Assembly (NCBI RefSeq): GCF_036203305.1
Contig: NZ_CP108131.1
Span: 2,232,001-2,296,000, forward strand
DNA: 64,000 nucleotides
Direction: 5' to 3'
Source: Streptomyces sp. NBC_00190
GTDB lineage: Bacteria; Actinomycetota; Actinomycetes; Streptomycetales; Streptomycetaceae
The notes beneath the pieces were generated by a model. It had not been told where the DNA came from, did no database searches, and saw only the letters and a list, made by a program, of their open reading frames with translations. How positions within the stretch are numbered: position 1 is the first letter of the stretch; every line of letters starts with the position of its first letter. Shown one piece after another: positions 17,780-25,074 of the stretch. Position numbers and translations under genes: made by a program.

Positions 17780-17808
17780 AGCATACGGGGGCAGCCGGAC
17801 ACGGTCAA
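17780..17808 (-). promoter_or_regulatory. rpsA promoter (vegetative sigma type)
   Basis: On the minus strand, -35 TTGACC (17808-17803) and -10 TATGCT (17785-17780) are separated by exactly 17 bases, matching the HrdB-type TTGAC-N17-TANNNT consensus. The start would be near 17773, giving a leader of about 195 bases. Confidence 0.75.
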
Positions 17809-17951
17809 TGCGCGAAGGCGGACACCCCCGGCGGATCGCCGTATAACCGGCACAATTCGTGGGCGGGGAGGCTGTGATGGCACGTCCCTGCCACGTTCCG
17901 CAGACATCCGCGGACATCCGAAGACATTCGCAGACTACGACGACGGGCCCC

Positions 17952-18800
17952 ATGAACCAAGAGGACTACGCCCCCGAAGACGCGTACGAGGCCGATCCGG
18001 GCCCCGGGGACGACGCCGAGGCCACACGGCGTGACGCCGGGGAAGCGGAGAGCAGCCGGGCGAGCCGCGGCTGGTGGGACCGCAACGCCGACGAGTACCA
18101 GAGCGAGCACGGCGCCTTCCTCGGCGACGACCGCTTCGTATGGGGGCCGGAAGGCCTGGACGAGGCGGAGGCGGCCCTCCTCGGCCCCGCCGCCTCCCTC
18201 AAGGACAAGGACGTCCTGGAGATCGGCGCCGGCGCCGCCCAGTGCTCGCGCTGGCTGGCGGCCCAGGGCGCCCGCCCCGTCGCCCTCGACCTCTCCCACC
18301 GCCAGCTCCAGCACGCCCTGCGCATCGGCGATGACGTCCCGCTCGTCGAGGCCGACGCCGGCCGGCTCCCCTTCCGCGACGGCTCCTTCGACCTCGCCTG
18401 CTCCGCCTACGGGGCCGTCCCCTTCGTCGCCGACCCGGTGAACGTGATGCGCGAGGTCCGCCGCGTCCTGCGCCCCGGCGGCCGCTGGGTCTTCTCGGTG
18501 ACCCACCCCATCCGCTGGGCCTTCCCCGACGAGCCCGGTCCCGAGGGGCTCTCCGTCGCCGCCTCCTACTTCGACCGGACCCCGTACGTGGAACAGGACG
18601 AGCAGGGCCGCGCCGTGTACGTGGAGCACCACCGCACGATCGGCGACCGGGTCCGCGACGTGGTGGCGGGCGGATTCCGCCTCGTCGACCTGGTCGAGCC
18701 CGAGTGGCCCGAGTGGAACAGCCAGGAGTGGGGCGGCTGGTCCCCGCTGCGCGGCAACCTGATCCCGGGCACGGCGATCTTCGTCTGCGAAAGGGACTGA
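17952..18800 (+). CDS. Class I SAM-dependent methyltransferase
   Basis: A 282-residue Rossmann-fold methyltransferase. Motif I is VLEIGAGAAQCSRWLA near residue 90, then PVALDLSHRQLQHA, the acidic VEADAGRLPFRDGSFDLACSAYGAVPF, and VLRPGGRWVFSVTHPIRW. The methyl acceptor cannot be assigned. I prefer ATG 17952. ATG 17877 has a better SD (GGGGAGG), but the 25 extra codons have poor GC at third positions and cover a degenerate 10-base repeat, unlike coding DNA here. hrpB starts six bases after the stop. Confidence 0.85.
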   Translation: MNQEDYAPEDAYEADPGPGDDAEATRRDAGEAESSRASRGWWDRNADEYQSEHGAFLGDDRFVWGPEGLDEAEAALLGPAASLKDKDVLEIGAGAAQCSRWLAAQGARPVALDLSHRQLQHALRIGDDVPLVEADAGRLPFRDGSFDLACSAYGAVPFVADPVNVMREVRRVLRPGGRWVFSVTHPIRWAFPDEPGPEGLSVAASYFDRTPYVEQDEQGRAVYVEHHRTIGDRVRDVVAGGFRLVDLVEPEWPEWNSQEWGGWSPLRGNLIPGTAIFVCERD

Positions 18801-18805
18801 CCCCC

Positions 18806-21355
18806 TTGAGCACCCGGGTCCGCCAGGCCGCCCTCGACGCCCTGCCCGTACGGGAGGCCGTGCCCGCGCTCGTCTCGGCGCTGGACGGCCACGGCACCGC
18901 CGTGCTGTGCGCACCGCCCGGCACGGGCAAAACCACGCTGGTGCCGCTGGTGCTGGCGGGGCTGGTGGGCGGCGGCCCGCGGCGCCGGGTCGTGGTCGCC
19001 GAGCCGCGGCGGATCGCCGCCCGGGCCGCGGCGCGACGGATGGCCTGGCTGCTGGGCGAGCAGGTGGGCGGCTCGGTGGGCTTCACCGTGCGCGGGGAGC
19101 GCGTCGTGGGCCCTTCGGCCGCGGTGGAGGTGGTCACCACCGGAGTACTGCTGCAGCGGCTCCAGCGGGACCAGGAGCTGTCCGGCGTGGACCTGGTGGT
19201 CCTGGACGAGTGCCACGAGCGGCACCTGGACGCCGACACGGTCGCCGCCTTCCTCCTGGACGTACGGGAAACCCTCCGCCCGGAGCTGCGCCTGGTCGCG
19301 GCTTCGGCGACGACCGACGCGGCCGGGTGGTCCCACGTCCTTGGTCATGGCCGCCTCGGCGGTGCGCCGGTGGTGGAGGCGGCCGGGGTCTCGTACCCGG
19401 TCGAGACGGTCTGGGCCCCTCCGGCCCGGCCGGTACGGCCCCCGCACGGGATGCGGGTGGATCCGGCCCAGCTGACGCACGTGGCCTCGGTGGTGCGGCG
19501 GGCCCTCGCCGAGCGCGAGGGCGACGTGCTGTGCTTCCTTCCCGGAGTCGGTGAGATCGCCCGGGTGGCCGGGCAGCTGGGTGCGGTGGACGCCGAGGTG
19601 CTCCAGGTCCACGGGCGGGCACCGGCGGCCGTGCAGGACGCGGCGCTGACGGCATCGGCACGCCGCCGGGTGATCCTCGCGACGGCGGTGGCCGAGTCCA
19701 GCCTGACCGTGCCGGGCGTGCGCGTGGTGGTGGACTCCGGGCTGGCCCGCGAGCCCCGGACGGACCACGCGCGGGGCCTGGGCGCGCTGGCGACGGTACG
19801 GGCCTCCCGCGCGGCCGGGCGCCAGCGGGCGGGCCGGGCCGGGCGCGAGGCGCCGGGCGCGGTGTACCGCTGCTGGACGGAGGCGGAGGACGTCCGCCTG
19901 CCCGCGTTCCCCGCGCCGGAGATCCGCATCGCCGACCTGGCGCAGTTCGCCCTGCAGGCCGCGTGCTGGGGCGACCCGGACGCGGCGGGGCTCGCGCTGC
20001 TGGACCCGCCGCCGTCCGGGGCGATGGCCGCGGCGCGTGAGGTGCTGGTCGCGGTCGGCGCCGTGGACGGGACGGGCCGACCGACCCCGCGGGGGCTGCG
20101 GATGGCCCGGCTGGGCCTGCACCCCCGGCTGGCCCGGGCGCTGCTGGACGGCTCCGCGGCCGTCGGGGCCCGCCGCGCGGCGGAGGTGGTGGCGCTGCTG
20201 AGCGAGGAGCCGCCGCGGGAGTACGGGGACGACCTGGCCGGTGCCTGGCGGCAGGTCCGGCGGGGGTCGGACCCCTATGCGTCGCGCTGGCGCGCCGAGG
20301 TCCGCCGGCTGGAGCGGGCCGCCCAGGACCCCGCGGGGCAACCCGCCACCCCGCCCCGCCCCGGCGGCGGCGCCGCACCCGATGACCTCGCCGCCGGGCT
20401 CGTCGCCGCGCTCGCGTTCCCCGAGCGGGTGGCCAGGGCTAAGGGGGAGGCGGCCTTCCTCATGGCTTCGGGCACGGCGGCCGAGCTCGGCGACGGGTCA
20501 CCGCTGCGCCGCGCCCCCTGGCTGGCGGTCGCCGTCGCCGACCGGCCCCCGCACTCGGCGTCCGCGCGGATCCGGCTGGCCGCCGTCATCGACGAGGACA
20601 CCGCCGCGGCCGCCGCCGGGCACCTGCGCACGGCTGCCGAGGAGGTGCGCTGGGAGGACGGGGACGTCGTCGCCCGCTCGGCGCAGCGGCTGGGCGCGAT
20701 CGAACTCGCGATACGCCCGCTGCGCAGCCCCGACCCGGTCCTCGTCCGGGCCGCCCTGCTCGACGGGCTGCGCGCCGAAGGCCTCGGCCTGCTGCGCTGG
20801 TCCGCGGACGCGGAAGGGCTCCGGGCCCGGCTGGGCTTCCTGCACCGGACGCTCGGCGGCGCGTGGCCCGACGTGGCGGACGACGGCGCGCTGCTGGACC
20901 GGGCGGACGACTGGCTGGAGCCGGAGCTGTCCCGCGCCCGGCGCCGCGCGGACCTCGGGCGGATCGACGCCGGGCAGGCCCTGAACCGGCTCCTGCCGTG
21001 GGCCACGGGCGAGGCCTCCCGGCTGGACGAGCTGGCTCCGGAACGGCTGGAGGTCCCCAGCGGGTCCCGGATCCGGGTGGACTACTCCGCCGAGCAGCCG
21101 GTGCTGGCCGTGAAGCTCCAGGAGCTGTTCGGGCTGGCCGAGACCCCCCGGGTCGCGGGCGTGCCGGTCCTGGTGCACCTGCTGTCGCCCGCCGGACGGC
21201 CCGCCGCCGTCACCGCCGACCTCGCCTCGTTCTGGCGGGGCGGCTACCGCGCGGTCCGCGCCGAGCTCCGGGGCCGCTACCCCAAGCACCCCTGGCCGGA
21301 GGACCCGGCCAGCGCCGAGCCCACCCGCCACACCAACGCCCGCCTCAGGCGCTGA
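18806..21355 (+). CDS. hrpB: ATP-dependent helicase HrpB
   Basis: An 849-residue DEAH-type RNA/DNA helicase. It shows Walker A CAPPGTGKTTLVPL near residue 37, VVAEPRRIAARAAARRMA (Ia), VVTTGVLLQRL, DECHERHLDADT (II), AASATTDA (III), CFLPGVGEIARVA, ILATAVAESSLTVPGVRVVVDSG (V) and QRAGRAGREAPG (VI), then the HrpB C-terminal domain. Its bacterial role is not well defined. The start is TTG 18806, with AAGGGA nine bases upstream and no better in-frame ATG/GTG. The 3' end overlaps the convergent DUF3068 gene by 11 bases. Confidence 0.93.
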   Translation: MSTRVRQAALDALPVREAVPALVSALDGHGTAVLCAPPGTGKTTLVPLVLAGLVGGGPRRRVVVAEPRRIAARAAARRMAWLLGEQVGGSVGFTVRGERVVGPSAAVEVVTTGVLLQRLQRDQELSGVDLVVLDECHERHLDADTVAAFLLDVRETLRPELRLVAASATTDAAGWSHVLGHGRLGGAPVVEAAGVSYPVETVWAPPARPVRPPHGMRVDPAQLTHVASVVRRALAEREGDVLCFLPGVGEIARVAGQLGAVDAEVLQVHGRAPAAVQDAALTASARRRVILATAVAESSLTVPGVRVVVDSGLAREPRTDHARGLGALATVRASRAAGRQRAGRAGREAPGAVYRCWTEAEDVRLPAFPAPEIRIADLAQFALQAACWGDPDAAGLALLDPPPSGAMAAAREVLVAVGAVDGTGRPTPRGLRMARLGLHPRLARALLDGSAAVGARRAAEVVALLSEEPPREYGDDLAGAWRQVRRGSDPYASRWRAEVRRLERAAQDPAGQPATPPRPGGGAAPDDLAAGLVAALAFPERVARAKGEAAFLMASGTAAELGDGSPLRRAPWLAVAVADRPPHSASARIRLAAVIDEDTAAAAAGHLRTAAEEVRWEDGDVVARSAQRLGAIELAIRPLRSPDPVLVRAALLDGLRAEGLGLLRWSADAEGLRARLGFLHRTLGGAWPDVADDGALLDRADDWLEPELSRARRRADLGRIDAGQALNRLLPWATGEASRLDELAPERLEVPSGSRIRVDYSAEQPVLAVKLQELFGLAETPRVAGVPVLVHLLSPAGRPAAVTADLASFWRGGYRAVRAELRGRYPKHPWPEDPASAEPTRHTNARLRR

Positions 21356-22319
21356 CCTCTCCCGCCCGCACGCGCCGGCCGCGCGCTTCCAGCCACAGGG
21401 CCAGCCCGAGGAGCACCAGCCCGCCGGCCGCCAGGCCGGCCGGCGCGTAGGTGTGCAGCGCGAGGACCTTCGTACGGTTGGAGGCGACCAGGTCGAAGGT
21501 GTATGCGGCGTAGTCCTCGCGTATCTTCACGTGCCCGGCGAAGGCGGTGAGCTTGCCGTCGGGGCCACCCGCCGCGATCCCGCCGCGCATCTCCTGCTGG
21601 ATCTCCTGCTCGGCGTTGACGGGCGCCCCGGTCACCGGGTCGACCCAGAACATCGCCTTCGTCGTGTACCAGAGGGTGGTGCCGGTGGCCGCCTCGATCG
21701 TGGCCGGGTCGATGCCCTCGATCGGCATCTTCTTCGGCATGGGGACCTTGGTCCACGGGACGGTCTGCTCGAAGTAGTAGACGTCCATGCCCCGGTACTT
21801 GCGCGGGCCGACGTAGTGGATCGGCGAGGAGGTACGGGTCTGCGCGTCGAAGTACACGTAGTCGCGCGGCTCGGTGAAGAACGGCCACTTGAACTCGATG
21901 CCCTCGCGTTCGACGGCGTCCCCGTCGACCATCTCACCGGTGGCGTGCACCGGGTCCTGGGTGTGGGCGTCGAAGATGTAGCGCTCGGGGATCTGGGAGA
22001 CCATCTTCCCGTCCGGCCCGATGATGTAGGTCAGCGTGTCCCAGACGACGACGTCCTTGCCGGCGCTCGACTCGATCTCCTGCGACGCGTCCACGTCGCC
22101 CTTGAGGGTCTGGACGATGGTGACCTTGTCGACCTTCTTGGGCTGCATGCCGCCGGTGTAGTCGAGGAGGGTCGCGTCCTTCGCCTCCAGCACCATCTCC
22201 TGGTACTGGCTCGGCGGGATCTTGGCGAGCCGCGGGTACGCGTACCAGCGCAGCAGCGGTGCGAGGGCCGCGCAGAACACGGCGAGGGCCAGCAGGACAA
22301 GGCTCGCTCTGCGTCGCAT
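21345..22319 (-). CDS. DUF3068-domain membrane-anchored secreted protein
   Basis: A 324-residue protein with an N-terminal hydrophobic helix (RRRASLVLLALAVFCAALAPLLRW), a large extracytoplasmic beta-rich domain including DNYTGG-like LLDYTGGMQPKK, WDTLTYIIGPDGKMV, RYIFDAHTQDPV and FKWPFFTEPRDYVYFDAQT, and a C-terminal membrane helix (LAAGGLVLLGLALWLEARGRR). This is the DUF3068 layout found in Actinobacteria, loosely linked to PorA-type proteins. Function is unknown. GAGGAGGG precedes ATG 22319, directly after the stop of the SPW_0924-like peptide, so the two are cotranscribed. Confidence 0.87.
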   Translation of the reverse strand: MRRRASLVLLALAVFCAALAPLLRWYAYPRLAKIPPSQYQEMVLEAKDATLLDYTGGMQPKKVDKVTIVQTLKGDVDASQEIESSAGKDVVVWDTLTYIIGPDGKMVSQIPERYIFDAHTQDPVHATGEMVDGDAVEREGIEFKWPFFTEPRDYVYFDAQTRTSSPIHYVGPRKYRGMDVYYFEQTVPWTKVPMPKKMPIEGIDPATIEAATGTTLWYTTKAMFWVDPVTGAPVNAEQEIQQEMRGGIAAGGPDGKLTAFAGHVKIREDYAAYTFDLVASNRTKVLALHTYAPAGLAAGGLVLLGLALWLEARGRRVRAGEVSA

Positions 22320-22333
22320 GGCCGGGCCCTCCT

Positions 22334-22474
22334 CTACTTTCCGGGCGCGGCGGGCGCGGTGGTGAGCAGGGGCTTCGGTGAGGTCGTGCCTTCGGGCGCC
22401 CCGAACGCCGTCATGGCGAGGACGAGGAGCACCGCGAGGACGAGCCCGCTGGCGGCGGCGATGAATGCGCGCAT
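22334..22474 (-). CDS. SPW_0924-family small membrane peptide
   Basis: A 46-residue peptide: MRAFIAAASG, a hydrophobic helix LVLAVLLVLAMTAFGAP, then GTTSPKPLLTTAPAAPGK. This matches the Streptomyces SPW_0924 family (N-terminal MRA(L/F)IAAA and TTSPKPLLTT tail). It is a single-span peptide with the Thr/Pro tail probably outside. Function is unknown. It ends 14 bases before the DUF3068 start and very likely shares its mRNA. It is easily missed because of its length. Confidence 0.82.
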   Translation of the reverse strand: MRAFIAAASGLVLAVLLVLAMTAFGAPEGTTSPKPLLTTAPAAPGK

Positions 22475-22523
22475 GCCGGGCCTCCGGAATCTGATAGGTC
22501 GTCAGGGCGGAGGCACCGTAGCA

Positions 22524-22748
22524 ATGCGGACGCGAGATGAGAACCGTTCGAGCCACGGATCACCACTGGGCCGTCCGGGGGCCTTGACGCCCACCGGCTC
22601 ACGGGTGCGGCGCAACATCGCGCTCAACGGCGGCGGCGTCTGGCAAGGACCTTCCTCCAGCGCCCTGACCCTCATCAACAGCCGAATCCTCGACAACACG
22701 CCCAACAACTGCCGGCCTGTCGGGTCGGTTCCCGGCTGCACGAACTGA
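22524..22748 (+). pseudogene. C-terminal remnant of a parallel beta-helix repeat protein
   Basis: The last ~45 codons read RRNIALNGGGVWQG...LTLINSRILDNTPNNC...GSVPGCTN and stop. N-x-A-x-x-GGG-I/V and S-x-I/V-x-x-NTP-x-NC are typical of the final coil of actinobacterial right-handed beta-helix proteins, which are normally 250-500 residues. No signal peptide or preceding coils are present, and upstream is antisense to DUF3068. ATG 22524 is the first possible start, with no SD. Most likely a degraded gene end. Confidence 0.65.
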
Positions 22749-22776
22749 CCCCGGCTCGATCCGCGCCCACTGGGCG

Positions 22777-24051
22777 TCAGCCTCGGCTACGGGTTTCCCC
22801 GGGGGTCGGCCGGGGCGCCGACAGGGTGGAGGACGGGGACGGCGTGGGATTCGGCGTGCGTGACGGACTCGGCGTCGCGGTGGGAGTCGGGGTCGGCGTC
22901 GGGGACGGGGTCGGGCTGGGCGTCGGCGTGGGAGTCGGCGTCGGGACCGGCGTCGGCGTGGGAGTCGGCGTCGGGACCGGCGTCGGCGTGGGAGTCGGCG
23001 TCGGGACCGGCGTGGGCGTAGGAGTCGGGCTCGGCGGTGTGGGCGTCGGCGTCGGCATGGGGGTCGGTGTCGGAGAAGGGGTCGGCGTGGGCGACGGGGT
23101 CGGCTTCGGATCCCGTGAGGGGCTGGGCGTGGGAGTGGGGCTCGGCGTCGGCTTCGGCTTCGCCGGTGTCACCACGGGCACGTCCGTGCCCGCCTCGTCC
23201 GGGACCTCGTGCGTCCCCTTGAGGTAGTACGTGAACCAGGACCGCACCGTCTTCAGGTACTCGGCGGACTGGTTGTACGAGAGCACCGCCCGGTCCAGGT
23301 CGGCGTCCACCCGCAGGTCCCGGGTCCCCACGCAGAGGTAGCGGCCGGCCGCGAGAGCCGCGTCGTAGACGTTGTTCGGATTGCGCCGGCCGTCGCCGTC
23401 CGCGTCCTGGCCCCAGGCCGCCCACGTGGAGGGGATGAACTGCATGGGCCCGACCGCCCGGTCGTACCGGGCGTCCCCGTCGTACGCCCCGCCGTCCGTG
23501 TCCGAGATGTTCGCGAAGCCGTTGCCGTCGAGCACCGGCCCCAGGATCGGCCGCAGCGTGGTCCCGGCCGCGTCCACCCGGCCGCCGCGCGCCTGCCCGG
23601 ACTCGACCTTGCCGATCGCCGCGAGGAGCTGCCAGCGCAGCCCGCAGCGGGCGTCGCTCTCCCCCACCACCTTTTCCGCCCGCAGGTACGCCGCGAGCAC
23701 GCTCGCCGGTATCCCCTGCGAGCCGACGCCAGCCGACGCGCCCTCGGACCCGGACCCGGACGCGGCGACCGCCTGCTCCACCGGCGCGGCCGGCGCGCCG
23801 CCCTCCGGCAGCAGCACGGCCGGCGGCTCGGGGCTCGCCAGGGGCGGCAGTTCGGTGAAGTAGGAGGAGTCGCCTCCGCTGCCGGCCGCCGCCGGGAGGG
23901 GCGGCGTCGCGTCCTCTCCGGCCGCGGAGATCCGGTCCTGGCGCCCGCCGCCCGGCCCTTGGGAAGCGGTCACCGCGGCGACCACCAATGCGCAGACCAG
24001 GGCGGCCGCCCCGCCCCTGCGCAGCCTGCGTCCACCTGTTCGAGCCGACAT
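22777..24051 (-). CDS. Secreted lytic transglycosylase with Pro-Thr repeat tail
   Basis: A 424-residue protein. It has an N-terminal signal ([23 protein letters not shown]), an Ala/Pro linker, and an SLT-type domain at about 125-285: [16 protein letters not shown] (catalytic Glu), [36 protein letters not shown] and [15 protein letters not shown]. The family cleaves peptidoglycan to 1,6-anhydro products. The last ~135 residues are almost only Pro, Thr, Ser and Val repeats, a likely cell-wall spacer or stalk. Three exact 30-base repeats encode part of the tail. Confidence 0.9.
   Translation of the reverse strand: MSARTGGRRLRRGGAAALVCALVVAAVTASQGPGGGRQDRISAAGEDATPPLPAAAGSGGDSSYFTELPPLASPEPPAVLLPEGGAPAAPVEQAVAASGSGSEGASAGVGSQGIPASVLAAYLRAEKVVGESDARCGLRWQLLAAIGKVESGQARGGRVDAAGTTLRPILGPVLDGNGFANISDTDGGAYDGDARYDRAVGPMQFIPSTWAAWGQDADGDGRRNPNNVYDAALAAGRYLCVGTRDLRVDADLDRAVLSYNQSAEYLKTVRSWFTYYLKGTHEVPDEAGTDVPVVTPAKPKPTPSPTPTPSPSRDPKPTPSPTPTPSPTPTPMPTPTPTPPSPTPTPTPVPTPTPTPTPVPTPTPTPTPVPTPTPTPTPSPTPSPTPTPTPTATPSPSRTPNPTPSPSSTLSAPRPTPGETRSRG
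22921..23010 (+). repeat. Three exact 30-base tandem repeats in the PT-rich tail
   Basis: The same 30-base unit occupies 22921-22950, 22951-22980 and 22981-23010. Each encodes [10 protein letters not shown] on the minus strand. Related imperfect units continue on both sides. In-frame expansion or contraction would change the tail length. Confidence 0.95.
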
Positions 24052-24161
24052 GAGCCGGACCCCTCCCCCTCGACGTCGGGCGCGACCCTACGTCAACTCC
24101 CTGTGCGAGGCACGTACTGTTGACCGGAATTCACCACATCCGCACGTCGACGCGAGGTGCC

Positions 24162-25034
24162 ATGCCGTTCACCCTGAGCCATGCGGCCGCCGTACTTCCG
24201 GCCGTCCGCCGGACCGGGCGCGCGCGGGGGCCGCTGGTCGCCTCGGCGCTGGTCCTCGGTTCGTTCGCGCCGGACACCTTCTACTTCGCCGACGCGGTCG
24301 TCGAAGGGGTCATGTCCTACGGCGCGTTCACGCATTCGCTGCCCGGCGTCCTCACCGCGGACGCTGTTCTCACCGCGGCCCTCGTGGGGTGCTGGCTACT
24401 GCTGCGCGAGCCGCTGATCGCGCTCCTGCCGCGCGCCTGGCGGGGCCGTGTCCACGCCTTCGTGCGCGGCGAGCACTGGCGGGGGCGCCAACTGCCCGCA
24501 CTGGCCCTCTGGTTCTACCTCTCGGCGGTCGTCGGCTCCCTCACGCACGTGGTGTGGGACAGCTTCACCCACCTCGACCGCTGGGGGACGAACGCCCTGC
24601 CGGTGCTCGGTGAGCCGCTCGCCTTCGGCCTGCCGCTCTACACGTACCTGCAGTACGGCAGTTCGGCGGTCGCGGCCTGCGCTCTGCTCTGGTTCACGGT
24701 GACCGCACTGCGGCGGCTGCCGGCCTCACCGGTTCCGGCGGCCGTGCCGGCGCTGACCCGCGCCGAGCTGTGGGGTGCGCTCGCGCTGGTCGTGGCGTGC
24801 CTGGCGGCCGGGGTCACACTGCGCGTGGTCCGCTTCTTCACGTTCTTCGACCGGATCCGCTCGCCGCTCGACATCATCCCGACCGTCTGCTTCGGCGCGG
24901 GCGGCGGCCTCGCCGTGGGCCTGCTGCTGTACGGGGTCCTCGTACGGCTGCGGCACCGCGGCGACCGGGGCGACCGGGGCGACCGCGGCCGTTCGTACGG
25001 GGACACGCGAACGCCCGTTCCCACCGCCCGGTAG
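24162..25034 (+). CDS. DUF4184-family membrane protein
   Basis: A 290-residue protein of the DUF4184 family. It begins PFTLSHAAAVLP and has SFAPDTFYF, FTHSLPGV and SLTHVVWDSFTHLDRWGTN, the conserved His/Asp motifs of the family, with about six membrane helices. The motifs recall membrane-bound phospholipase-like or metal-dependent hydrolases, but no activity is established. GAGGT precedes ATG 24162. The C-terminus is Arg-rich with three RGD triplets (RGDRGDRGDRG). A strong terminator covers its last codons and stop. Confidence 0.83.
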   Translation: MPFTLSHAAAVLPAVRRTGRARGPLVASALVLGSFAPDTFYFADAVVEGVMSYGAFTHSLPGVLTADAVLTAALVGCWLLLREPLIALLPRAWRGRVHAFVRGEHWRGRQLPALALWFYLSAVVGSLTHVVWDSFTHLDRWGTNALPVLGEPLAFGLPLYTYLQYGSSAVAACALLWFTVTALRRLPASPVPAAVPALTRAELWGALALVVACLAAGVTLRVVRFFTFFDRIRSPLDIIPTVCFGAGGGLAVGLLLYGVLVRLRHRGDRGDRGDRGRSYGDTRTPVPTAR

Positions 25035-25050
25035 GCGGCGGGAACGGGCG
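25012..25050. terminator. Bidirectional terminator spanning the DUF4184 stop codon
   Basis: Arms 25012-25028 and 25034-25050 are 17 bases each with one mismatch and a five-base loop. The left arm encodes the last residues of DUF4184, and the stop lies at the loop edge. It also serves convergent polA. Confidence 0.8.
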
Positions 25051-25074
25051 CGGCGCCGCAGTTGCGGACGCGGG

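Noticed and set aside
17877..17951. Extended N-terminus of the methyltransferase from ATG 17877 with a good SD
   Set aside because: Low third-position GC and a 10-base degenerate repeat argue against coding; kept only as an alternative.
22820..23230. Possible CRISPR array because of regular 30-base repeats
   Set aside because: Copies are directly adjacent without spacers and encode Pro-Thr repeats in a secreted protein.
24950..24990. RGD repeats as an adhesion motif
   Set aside because: They arise from a simple GACCGGGGC repeat in an Arg-rich tail; no evidence of surface exposure.
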